From JAIVJN01 sp036732565 (GTDB taxonomy: Bacteria; Acidobacteriota; Vicinamibacteria; Vicinamibacterales; UBA2999), in NCBI GenBank assembly GCA_036732565.1, contig DAINCF010000360.1:1-7326 (forward strand): a stretch of DNA of 7,326 nt, written 5' to 3'. Below the pieces are notes generated by a model. It saw only the letters and a list, made by a program, of their open reading frames with translations, did not search any database and had not been told where the DNA came from. How positions within the stretch are numbered: position 1 is the stretch's first letter; each line of letters starts with the position of its first letter. Of the stretch, positions 1 to 6,291 are shown one piece after another. The translations under genes and the position numbers were made by a program.

Positions 1-2857
1 CGACGCTGCCCGCGGTGTCCGCTGAGCGCTTGAGCTCACGCAGCATCTTCATCTGCTCGGTGATCTCCGCCTCGGTGCCGCCGGAATTGGGATCCTTGCG
101 GACTTCGAGCTTCTGCGACAACTGCTTGCCGTCGACGTCGAGGCGCACGGTGTAGGCGCCCGGCGGCATGAGGATCGTCATTCCCCCACCGCCCGGCCGC
201 GTCCCGTCCGGGCCGACCCGCACCTCGGGCGCATAGCGGGGGCTGGTCCGCAGTCGGAGACCCGTGGTCGGCTCGTCACGGAGGTCCCAATAGATGCGAT
301 TGAGCCCGACGGCCTTGGGTGCGTTCAGGACGCGCACCTGCTGGTTCTGCGCGTCGAGAATGGTCACGGTGACGTCGCCTTTCGGCGCCGTCCGCAAGTA
401 GTAGTTGATCGGCGCGCCGTACGGCGGATTCGTGCCGTCGACCATCAGACTGGCCGATTGCGCTTCCGACGTAATCTCGCGGAGCCGATAGGTCGGCCGC
501 GGCGCGAAGAGGTGCGCGTCGGATGACAGCACCTGCGGGGTGAGCTGCTGCAGCGGCGAGAGGTCGTCCATGATCCAGAAGCCGCGACCGTAGGTGGCGA
601 TGACGAGATCGTTGAAGTGCTCCTGGAACGTCAGCCAGTAGACCGGCGCGTGCGGCATGTTGGTCTGCAGCGGCTGCCAGTTCTCGCCATCGTCGAACGA
701 GATGTAGATCGCATTCTCGGTGCCGAGGTACAGCAGTCCACGCCGCACCGGATCCTCTTTGACGCAGTGCGCGTAGCTCAACATCGTTTTGGGGACGCCG
801 TTGACGATCAGCCTCCAGGTCTTGCCGAGATCGGTGGTCTTGTAGACCCACGGGTCGCGGTTGTTCACCTGGTGCAGGTCGACCGTGACGTAGGCGGTCG
901 ACGCGTCATGGCGCGAGGGCTCGATGTTGCCGAAGGTGCCGTCGGGCGGCAGGCCCGGGAGGTTCTTGGTGAGGTTGACCCATGTCTTGCCGTTGTCGCG
1001 GGTCAGCTGCAGCTGTCCGTCGTTCGTGCCCGCCCAGATCTGCCCTTTCTCGAGTCGCGATTCGGCGATGGCCATGACCACCGCGGCGTATTCGACGCCG
1101 ATGTTGTCGCCGGTGAGCCCGCCCGAGAACTGCTGGCGGCTCTTGTTGTTGAGCGACAGATCGGGGCTGATCACTTCCCAGCTCTGTCCGCGGTTTGTCG
1201 TGCGATGCACGTGCTGGCTGCCGACGTAGACGGTGTTCCGATCGTGCGGCGACATCGTCAGCGGCATGACCCAGTTGAAGCGGTACTTGAGATCGGCCGG
1301 CACACCGTTCGCTTGATCGGGCCACACCTCCACGTTGCGCGCCTGCCGCTTGTCTTCCTCGTAGATGGCGACGATGCCGCCGACGGTGCCGGCACCGGAG
1401 GCGCTGGACCAGATGAGATTGTGATCGACGGGATCGGGCGTCGCCCATCCACTCTCGCCGCCGGCAACCGTGTGCCACATGCTGCGCGGGATGACGCCGG
1501 GGCCGCCGCCGAAGCCGCCGCCTCCGCCGCCGCCGAAGATCTTGCTGTTGCTCGGCCCGCGATACGAGGGGCCATCCTGCTTGTTGCCGTAGACGTAGTA
1601 GGGGATCTGGTTGTCGACGGTGACGTGGTACATCTGCGCGTTCTGCAGTCGATTGCGATACCACGAGCGCCCGCGATTCTGCGAGATGGAGAAGCCTTGA
1701 TCGTGGCCGACGATCATGCGGCTGGCGTTGTTCGGATCGATCCACATGTCGTGGTGATCGCCGCCCGGCGACCGTCCGCCCGGCTGCTGCACCAGCGTCT
1801 CGCCGCCGTCGAGCGACACGCTGTACGAGGCGGTCAGGAAGTAGGCCTCGTTCTCGTTGTCGGGCGCGATGAAGATGTGTGAGTAGTAGTGCGCGCGGCC
1901 CATCGCGTTCCGGTCGTAGCTCACGACGCGCCAGTTCTCGCCGCCGTCCTCCGATCGCCAGACCTGTCCGCGGTCGGTCTCCTTGTCCTTCCACGGCACG
2001 CCGTCGCCGGTCTCGATCATCGCGTAGACGCGGTTGGGGTTGGACGGTGCGATCGCCACCTTGACCTTGCCGACGTCCTTTGCCGGCAGGCCACGGCCTC
2101 GCATCCGCGACCAGGTGACGCCGCCGTCGTTCGACTCGAAGAGCCCGCTGCCCGGTCCTCCGCTCTCGCGGCCCCACGTCTTGATGTCGAGCGCCCACAT
2201 GCCGGCGAACATCCGGCGCGGGTTCTTGGGATCCACCTCGAGATCGGAGCATCCGGTGTTCTCGTCGACGAACAGCACGCGCTCCCAGTTCTTGCCGCCA
2301 TCCGTCGTCCGGAAGACGCCGCGCTCCTGCTGCGGCCCGTAGGCATGCCCCAGCGCACAGGCCAATACGACGTCCGGATCCTTCGGGTGCACGATGATGC
2401 GACCGATGCGGCCGGTCTTCTCCAGGCCCATGCGCGTCCAGTTGCGTCCAGCATCGGTGGACTTGAAGATGCCTTCACCCACCGAGATGTTGCTGCGAAT
2501 GCACGCTTCACCGGTACCGGCCCACACCGTGCTCGAATCGGAGGGTGCCACGGCGATATCGCCGATCGAGTGGACGGGATGATCGTCGAAGATCTGCTCC
2601 CAGGTCAGGCCGCCGTCGACCGACTTGGCGATGCCGCCCGAGGCAGAGCCCGCGTAGTAGACGAGCGGCTCGCCGGGCACGCCGGACACCGCGCTGATGC
2701 GGTTCCCTTCGGGCCCGATGTGCCGCCACGGCAGGCGCGAATACACCTCGGGATCGACGGTCGCTGCGCGTTGAGCGTCGCCGGGCGCAGTACAGAGCGC
2801 CACCAGCCCCAGCCCGGCGGCGAAGCTGCGGATGAAAGCCTTCACGAACCTCGACAT
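1..2857 (-). CDS. Secreted BNR/sortilin-type beta-propeller protein, C-terminus cut by window edge
   Basis: One unbroken minus-strand frame runs from ATG (2857-2855) to the left edge: 952 codons without a stop. Residues 1-28 (MSRFVKAFIRSF, then a hydrophobic stretch to APGDA) form a signal peptide with likely cleavage after Ala28, so the protein is exported. The body carries Asp-box/BNR repeats of S/T-x-D-x-G-x-x-W type; their Trp residues are 86, 140, 191, 249, 309, 399, 560, 626, 681 and 727. GGDHHDMWID (365-374) and ATYGRGFWIMDD (754-765) are typical of the VPS10/sortilin-like propeller proteins often annotated as 'glycosyl hydrolase, BNR repeat'. A beta-sandwich-like tail follows, with GLNRIYWDLRDE around Trp857 and PPGAYTVRLDVDG after it. 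Homologues I recall are a little over 1000 residues, so roughly 100 residues are probably missing. The start is fixed by GGGAGAA six bases upstream and no in-frame start codon just upstream. No catalytic residue can be assigned, so enzymatic activity is unproven. It lies downstream of the receptor gene in the same direction and may be co-transcribed with it. Confidence 0.9.
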   Translation of the reverse strand, partial: MSRFVKAFIRSFAAGLGLVALCTAPGDAQRAATVDPEVYSRLPWRHIGPEGNRISAVSGVPGEPLVYYAGSASGGIAKSVDGGLTWEQIFDDHPVHSIGDIAVAPSDSSTVWAGTGEACIRSNISVGEGIFKSTDAGRNWTRMGLEKTGRIGRIIVHPKDPDVVLACALGHAYGPQQERGVFRTTDGGKNWERVLFVDENTGCSDLEVDPKNPRRMFAGMWALDIKTWGRESGGPGSGLFESNDGGVTWSRMRGRGLPAKDVGKVKVAIAPSNPNRVYAMIETGDGVPWKDKETDRGQVWRSEDGGENWRVVSYDRNAMGRAHYYSHIFIAPDNENEAYFLTASYSVSLDGGETLVQQPGGRSPGGDHHDMWIDPNNASRMIVGHDQGFSISQNRGRSWYRNRLQNAQMYHVTVDNQIPYYVYGNKQDGPSYRGPSNSKIFGGGGGGGFGGGPGVIPRSMWHTVAGGESGWATPDPVDHNLIWSSASGAGTVGGIVAIYEEDKRQARNVEVWPDQANGVPADLKYRFNWVMPLTMSPHDRNTVYVGSQHVHRTTNRGQSWEVISPDLSLNNKSRQQFSGGLTGDNIGVEYAAVVMAIAESRLEKGQIWAGTNDGQLQLTRDNGKTWVNLTKNLPGLPPDGTFGNIEPSRHDASTAYVTVDLHQVNNRDPWVYKTTDLGKTWRLIVNGVPKTMLSYAHCVKEDPVRRGLLYLGTENAIYISFDDGENWQPLQTNMPHAPVYWLTFQEHFNDLVIATYGRGFWIMDDLSPLQQLTPQVLSSDAHLFAPRPTYRLREITSEAQSASLMVDGTNPPYGAPINYYLRTAPKGDVTVTILDAQNQQVRVLNAPKAVGLNRIYWDLRDEPTTGLRLRTSPRYAPEVRVGPDGTRPGGGGMTILMPPGAYTVRLDVDGKQLSQKLEVRKDPNSGGTEAEITEQMKMLRELKRSADTAGSV

Positions 2858-2863
2858 GGTGTG

Positions 2864-2870
2864 TTCTCCC
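2864..2870 (-). promoter_or_regulatory. Ribosome binding site of the propeller gene
   Basis: On the minus strand GGGAGAA ends six bases before the ATG at 2857. It supports this start, which also begins directly with a signal peptide. Confidence 0.7.
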
Positions 2871-2887
2871 GAGCCGCGACGACAGAA

Positions 2888-3053
2888 GCCGCGAAGATCA
2901 CGAAGGACGGTAGCCACAAAGACACAAAGATCACGAAGAACATTGGCCACCCAAGACACCAAGGCACGAAGAAGATCAATTCAAAGAACCTGAAGACTCT
3001 TGGTGTCTTGGTGGCGACCTGCTTGTGGTTTCGTGCCTTGGTGCCTTAGTGGC
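2888..3053. repeat. Composite direct and inverted repeat of 'caccaaggcacg' type in the intergenic spacer
   Basis: This fills most of the 217-base spacer between the receptor stop and the propeller start. Three related direct units start with GCC(A/G)C at 2888, 2913 and 2946; AAGATCACGAAG is shared by the first two (2894-2905, 2927-2938) and CACGAAGAA by the second and third (2932-2940, 2965-2973). Two inverted copies follow. CAAGACACCAAG (2952-2963) is the exact reverse complement of 2999-3010, and the pairing extends through 2946-2950/3011-3015 past one bulged base. CACCAAGGCACGAA (2957-2970) is the exact reverse complement of 3030-3043. There is no T-run after the stems in the transcribed direction, so this is not a standard intrinsic terminator. 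From memory, such elements are dispersed in Acidobacteriota and other environmental bacteria. No ORF here looks real. Confidence 0.75.
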
Positions 3054-3074
3054 TGACGGCCTCCGTGCCTCTAC

Positions 3075-6005
3075 TTAGAACTTGTACGCGAAGTTCAACT
3101 GGAACGCCCGCGGTGGGTGGCGATTGAAGCGCCCGAGATACAGCGGTGTGTTGATGCGCTGCGCCCCCGTGTTCCACTGGGTGTGCGCGCCGGTGTTGAA
3201 GACGTTGAAGATGCCCAAGCCTGTCTCGACGCTCGACCGGCCGAACTTGAAGGTGCGACCGAGATTGAGCTGCAGGTAGCGGGTCGTCTCGTTGCGGATC
3301 TGGCCGTCCGATCGCGTGGCGTTCGCGAAGCGCCACGACGTCGCGAGCGGGTTGCTCTGGCGCGTGCCATTGGCGAGCGTCACCTGGCTGGGCCCGAAGA
3401 TCGGATCGCCGCTCGCGAGCTGCTGAATCACGGGACCGAGATAGCCACCGGCCTGAATCACGTAGCTGGCCGCGATACGGACCGACCAGGGAGCGAAGTA
3501 CTGGCCTGCCATCCGCACCGAGTACGGACGGTAGGCGACGCCGGACTCGTTGCCGCCCCCGTCCAGACTGTTGTCATCGCCGTTGCCGAAGAGATGCCGC
3601 GAGAGATCGCGGTTGTTCGGGAACGCGTCCGGTTGGATGAAGCGCGCGGGATCCGTGGGGTTCCACGTCCCGTCGATCTCCTGCCATTGCCGCGTCAGGC
3701 TGGTCATCACCTGGAAGTTGTTCGACAGGTTCTTGGCGAAGATCGCTTCGATGTTGGTCACGGCGATCTTGCTCCACGTGGCGTTGGTCTGCTGCATGAT
3801 CAGGCCCCGATTCGGGTCGACGCGCCCGAAGCCGCCGAACGGTTGATTGGGACCATCCGGATAGATACCGTTGATATCGACCTCGGCATAGCCGTCCTTG
3901 AAGTAGCGCCGCGACGCCGACACGTCCATGCTGATCTGCCCGGGGAACTGCTTGGCGAAGCCGAGCACGAACTCGTCGAGGTAGGGCTGATGGAGATCGG
4001 GGTCGAAGGCGTAATCAAGACCCGTGATCGCGGGCGTGAAGATTTCCTGCTCGAAGATCCCGTCGCCGTTGCCATCGAAGATGTCACGACGTGACCGGTT
4101 GTTGGCGTTGGCATTGGGGCTGAACGTCGTGATCGGGTCGCGGCCGTTGACCTGCTCGTGAATACGGCCGGCCGAGCCGCGCAACACGTTCCGTGCGTCG
4201 CTCGTGACTTGATACGCAAAGCCGAAGCGAGGCCCGATGTTGGTGCTGTTCATGCGCTCGACGCCGAAGTTGTCGTCGAAGCGGCGGACGAAGTCGGCGC
4301 GGACGCCAGCGTTGATGGTCAATCGTGCATGGGGCTTCCACGCGTCCTGGATGTAGATGCCGATGTCGCGGTCTCGTGCGGCGGTCTCCCGAAGCGTCAC
4401 GGGGTCTTCGAACCGACGGAAGAAGGTCACGGTGCCGGCCGCGGTGTTGTTGGGATCGATCTGGCGCACCCGTTCGAGTCGAAGCCCGTCTCCTGAGAGC
4501 GTCGTGGTGACATCTCGGCTGAGGCTGGGCGCGGCCCAGATGCCGGTCTTGAGCTCGTGCGACCCGAACCAACCTTCATCCTTGAAATAGGTCAGGTCGC
4601 CGCGCAGGATCGCCATGGAGGAGGGCGACAGATTCCGGTTCTCCACGTTGTTCATCGTGGCGAGGATGCCGTTCCCGGTCGGCACGCCGCCGGAGATGGT
4701 CGTGAGCTGATGGACCTCGATCTGCGGGCCGGACAGCCCCTGCGCGTTCTCGTAGGTGTCCACGTCGTTGCCGCCCTTGTTGTTGTACGAGGCGGAGAAC
4801 GACGTCGTGATGCTCTGACCCCACGCCGAGTTCAACTTCACCTGATACATGGAGCCGCCTGCCGAGTTGAAGTTGATGAGCTCGGTGTTGCGCTCGCGGG
4901 AGCTGGTATAGCGGTTGCGATCGTTCTGGAAGAAGCCCGAGAGCTCGTGCGTCCGCGCGAGCTGCGCCGTGACCTTCACATACGGCTGCCGGCTCTTCGA
5001 GTTGTTGTCAAAGGGCTCGAAGTTGGGCTTGAAGGCGTTCAGATACAGTAGGTCCGTTGGCGTCCGGCTGATGCCGTTCTCGAGATCGGCGTAGCGGTAG
5101 GTCCCGAAGAACCAGACCTTGTCGCGGAGGATGCGGCCGCCCGCCGAGAAGTCCCACTGCCTGACCGACTGCGACGTCGGCAGCCCGCCAGGTGCCGCGC
5201 CGCCCTTGGTGTTGTCACCATTCCATTCCATTGGCTGGAAGGTGTAGGTGGCGCCGCCGTGGTAGTCGTTCGATCCGCGCGGCGTGATCACGTTCATCAC
5301 CACGCCCGTGCTGAGCGGTGTCGAGGCGTCGGCGCCCCCGAGCTTGATCTCGACGTCCTGCACGGTCTCGCCGCCCATGCCCATCGAGTGCGCCGCCGAG
5401 TCGATGTAGGCTGACGCGGGCGAGCCTTCGAGCTGGAACGCATGCGCGTAGATGTGCGAGCCGCGGAAATAGTACGCCCGCCGTCCCACACCATCGTCGA
5501 CGTTGCGCGAGCCGATGCCGGGCGCCAAGTCGAGCGCGTCACTGAACAGCCGGCGCGAGGTGATCGGCGCCGCGCGCAGCAACTCGCCCTCGATGTTAAT
5601 CACGCTGGTCGGTCGCGTCGTCTCGATCATCGGCGACTCGCCCGAGACCGTGATGGTCTCGCTGATGTTGCCGATCGTCAGGGCGATGTCGACCGTGAAG
5701 ATCGTCCCGGCGCGCATGATGATGCCTTCGCGGCGGTGAGTGGAGAAGCCCGAGAGCTCAGCAGTGATCTCGAACGTGCCTGGGGGGAGGTTGAGCAACC
5801 GGTAGTAACCGGCATCATCGGACACCGCCACGGCCGGCGTCAGAAGCGCCGGGCTGTGCGCGGTGACCGTCACTCCGGGAAGAACCGCACCCTGCGCGTC
5901 CTTGACGTACCCGCGCAAGCTGCCATCACCTGTCTGCGCCCCAGCCGACGTTGCAACCCACAGGAACGCTGCCGCAACGAGACTTGTGGCGACACGACGA
6001 GCCAT
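3075..6005 (-). CDS. Oar-like TonB-dependent outer-membrane receptor
   Basis: This is a complete 976-residue outer-membrane protein. Such receptors import a bound ligand using TonB/ExbBD energy; the ligand here cannot be predicted. MARRVATSLVAAAF...SAGAQ (1-24) is a signal peptide with likely cleavage after Ala23. Residues about 27-110 are a carboxypeptidase-regulatory-like beta-sandwich (GSLRGYVKDAQGAVLPGVTV, GYYRLLNLPPGTFEI, ELSGF). A plug-like domain follows (about 115-240; SETITVSGESPMIE, AYYFRGSH, VVMNVITPRGSNDYHGG). The rest is a large barrel with alternating aromatic strands, ending in NFAYKF with the terminal Phe typical of outer-membrane beta-barrels. This order matches the Oar-type receptors that are highly multiplied in Acidobacteriota. 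A longer GTG start at 6101 is in frame, but ATG 6005 has a perfect AGGAGG six bases upstream and opens directly with the signal peptide. The propeller gene follows 217 bases downstream. An unusual feature is an Asp/Asn-rich loop DGNGDG (644-649) that could bind calcium. Confidence 0.93.
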   Translation of the reverse strand: MARRVATSLVAAAFLWVATSAGAQTGDGSLRGYVKDAQGAVLPGVTVTAHSPALLTPAVAVSDDAGYYRLLNLPPGTFEITAELSGFSTHRREGIIMRAGTIFTVDIALTIGNISETITVSGESPMIETTRPTSVINIEGELLRAAPITSRRLFSDALDLAPGIGSRNVDDGVGRRAYYFRGSHIYAHAFQLEGSPASAYIDSAAHSMGMGGETVQDVEIKLGGADASTPLSTGVVMNVITPRGSNDYHGGATYTFQPMEWNGDNTKGGAAPGGLPTSQSVRQWDFSAGGRILRDKVWFFGTYRYADLENGISRTPTDLLYLNAFKPNFEPFDNNSKSRQPYVKVTAQLARTHELSGFFQNDRNRYTSSRERNTELINFNSAGGSMYQVKLNSAWGQSITTSFSASYNNKGGNDVDTYENAQGLSGPQIEVHQLTTISGGVPTGNGILATMNNVENRNLSPSSMAILRGDLTYFKDEGWFGSHELKTGIWAAPSLSRDVTTTLSGDGLRLERVRQIDPNNTAAGTVTFFRRFEDPVTLRETAARDRDIGIYIQDAWKPHARLTINAGVRADFVRRFDDNFGVERMNSTNIGPRFGFAYQVTSDARNVLRGSAGRIHEQVNGRDPITTFSPNANANNRSRRDIFDGNGDGIFEQEIFTPAITGLDYAFDPDLHQPYLDEFVLGFAKQFPGQISMDVSASRRYFKDGYAEVDINGIYPDGPNQPFGGFGRVDPNRGLIMQQTNATWSKIAVTNIEAIFAKNLSNNFQVMTSLTRQWQEIDGTWNPTDPARFIQPDAFPNNRDLSRHLFGNGDDNSLDGGGNESGVAYRPYSVRMAGQYFAPWSVRIAASYVIQAGGYLGPVIQQLASGDPIFGPSQVTLANGTRQSNPLATSWRFANATRSDGQIRNETTRYLQLNLGRTFKFGRSSVETGLGIFNVFNTGAHTQWNTGAQRINTPLYLGRFNRHPPRAFQLNFAYKF

Positions 6006-6011
6006 AATGCG

Positions 6012-6017
6012 CCTCCT
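6012..6017 (-). promoter_or_regulatory. Ribosome binding site deciding the receptor start
   Basis: AGGAGG on the minus strand lies six bases before ATG 6005-6003. It chooses this start over in-frame GTG 6101 and the ATG codons at 6077 and 6053, whose extra N-terminal residues would precede the signal peptide. Confidence 0.85.
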
Positions 6018-6021
6018 TCGC

Positions 6022-6040
6022 TCGGAGTTTGGAGCTCCGA
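6022..6040 (-). promoter_or_regulatory. Small hairpin in the receptor leader, just upstream of the ribosome binding site
   Basis: TCGGAG (6040-6035 read on the minus strand) can pair with CTCCGA (6027-6022) around a seven-base loop, directly after a run of T. The CTCC half could alternatively pair with GGAG of the ribosome binding site at 6012-6017. The two pairings exclude each other. Both stems are short, so a regulatory role is only a possibility. Confidence 0.3.
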
Positions 6041-6132
6041 AAAAGACAACCATTACCGATCGATTGTTCGAGAACATGGGCTCACGCGCCGACCATGACA
6101 CGCGCCGCCGAGCGGAAATGACCGCCTACCCG

Positions 6133-6161
6133 TTGACGAAACAAAAAGACAAATCGATAGC
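6133..6161 (+). promoter_or_regulatory. Weak candidate promoter for the AddB-like gene
   Basis: TTGACG (6133-6138) is followed after 17 bases by GATAGC (6156-6161), a poor -10 box with three matches. It lies in the A-rich part of the divergent spacer and points to the plus-strand gene. It is listed because no better candidate was seen, and support is low. Confidence 0.2.
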
Positions 6162-6186
6162 GATAAGAGACGTGGGGTCGGGTGAA

Positions 6187-6214
6187 GGTATACCTCTGCG
6201 AAAAGGTGTGTCAA
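6187..6214 (-). promoter_or_regulatory. Candidate sigma-70-type promoter for the receptor (and perhaps propeller) gene
   Basis: On the minus strand a perfect -35 box TTGACA (6214-6209) is followed after 16 bases by TATACC (6192-6187), a four-of-six match to the -10 box. Transcription would start near 6180 and give an untranslated leader of about 175 bases. The -10 box sits in a 10-base perfect palindrome AGGTATACCT (6186-6195), which could be an operator. This rests on sequence resemblance only. Confidence 0.45.
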
Positions 6215-6267
6215 CGAGAAACTATGCAAGCCCGTAGATGACGCTGGGACGAGCATAGGGAGATTCG

Positions 6268-6291
6268 ATGAGTTGTATTCTCCAAACGTGA
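6268..6291 (+). other. Possible seven-codon leader ORF overlapping the next start (GTGA)
   Basis: ATG 6268-6270 is preceded by AGGGAGA (6257-6263), the only Shine-Dalgarno-like sequence in front of the AddB-like gene. It reads MSCILQT and stops at TGA 6289-6291, which overlaps the proposed GTG start (6288-6290) in a GTGA arrangement. This would allow translational coupling. Alternatively the same AGGGAGA serves an in-frame TTG start at 6273 of the large gene. The ORF is too short to be judged by coding statistics. Confidence 0.25.

Noticed and set aside
617..1882. Plus-strand open frame of 421 codons opposite the propeller gene
   Set aside because: It is antisense to a continuous, motif-rich frame. 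The product is Val/Ala/Arg/Asp-rich without recognisable domains, as expected for an antisense shadow in GC-rich coding DNA.
906..2252. Minus-strand open frame of 448 codons in another phase of the propeller gene
   Set aside because: Its Arg-rich, low-complexity translation shows no family motifs. The overlapping phase carries ten Asp boxes and a signal peptide.
1..2857. Assigning a specific sialidase or glycosidase activity to the propeller protein
   Set aside because: Asp boxes are structural, not catalytic. No sialidase arginine triad or glycosidase acid/base pair could be identified by eye.
1889..3049. Plus-strand open frame of 386 codons crossing into the intergenic repeat
   Set aside because: It is antisense to the propeller gene, and its C-terminal part is just translated repeat. 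No ribosome binding site or domain supports it.
2946..3053. Intrinsic terminator between the receptor and propeller genes
   Set aside because: The inverted repeat forms long stems but has no T-run on either strand at the stem end, and the loops are long.
3117..4094. Plus-strand open frame of 325 codons inside the receptor gene
   Set aside because: It is antisense to a clear receptor barrel, with composition typical of shadow frames.
6006..6101. N-terminal extension of the receptor to GTG 6101
   Set aside because: It would place 32 polar residues before a textbook signal peptide and ignore the perfect AGGAGG in front of ATG 6005.
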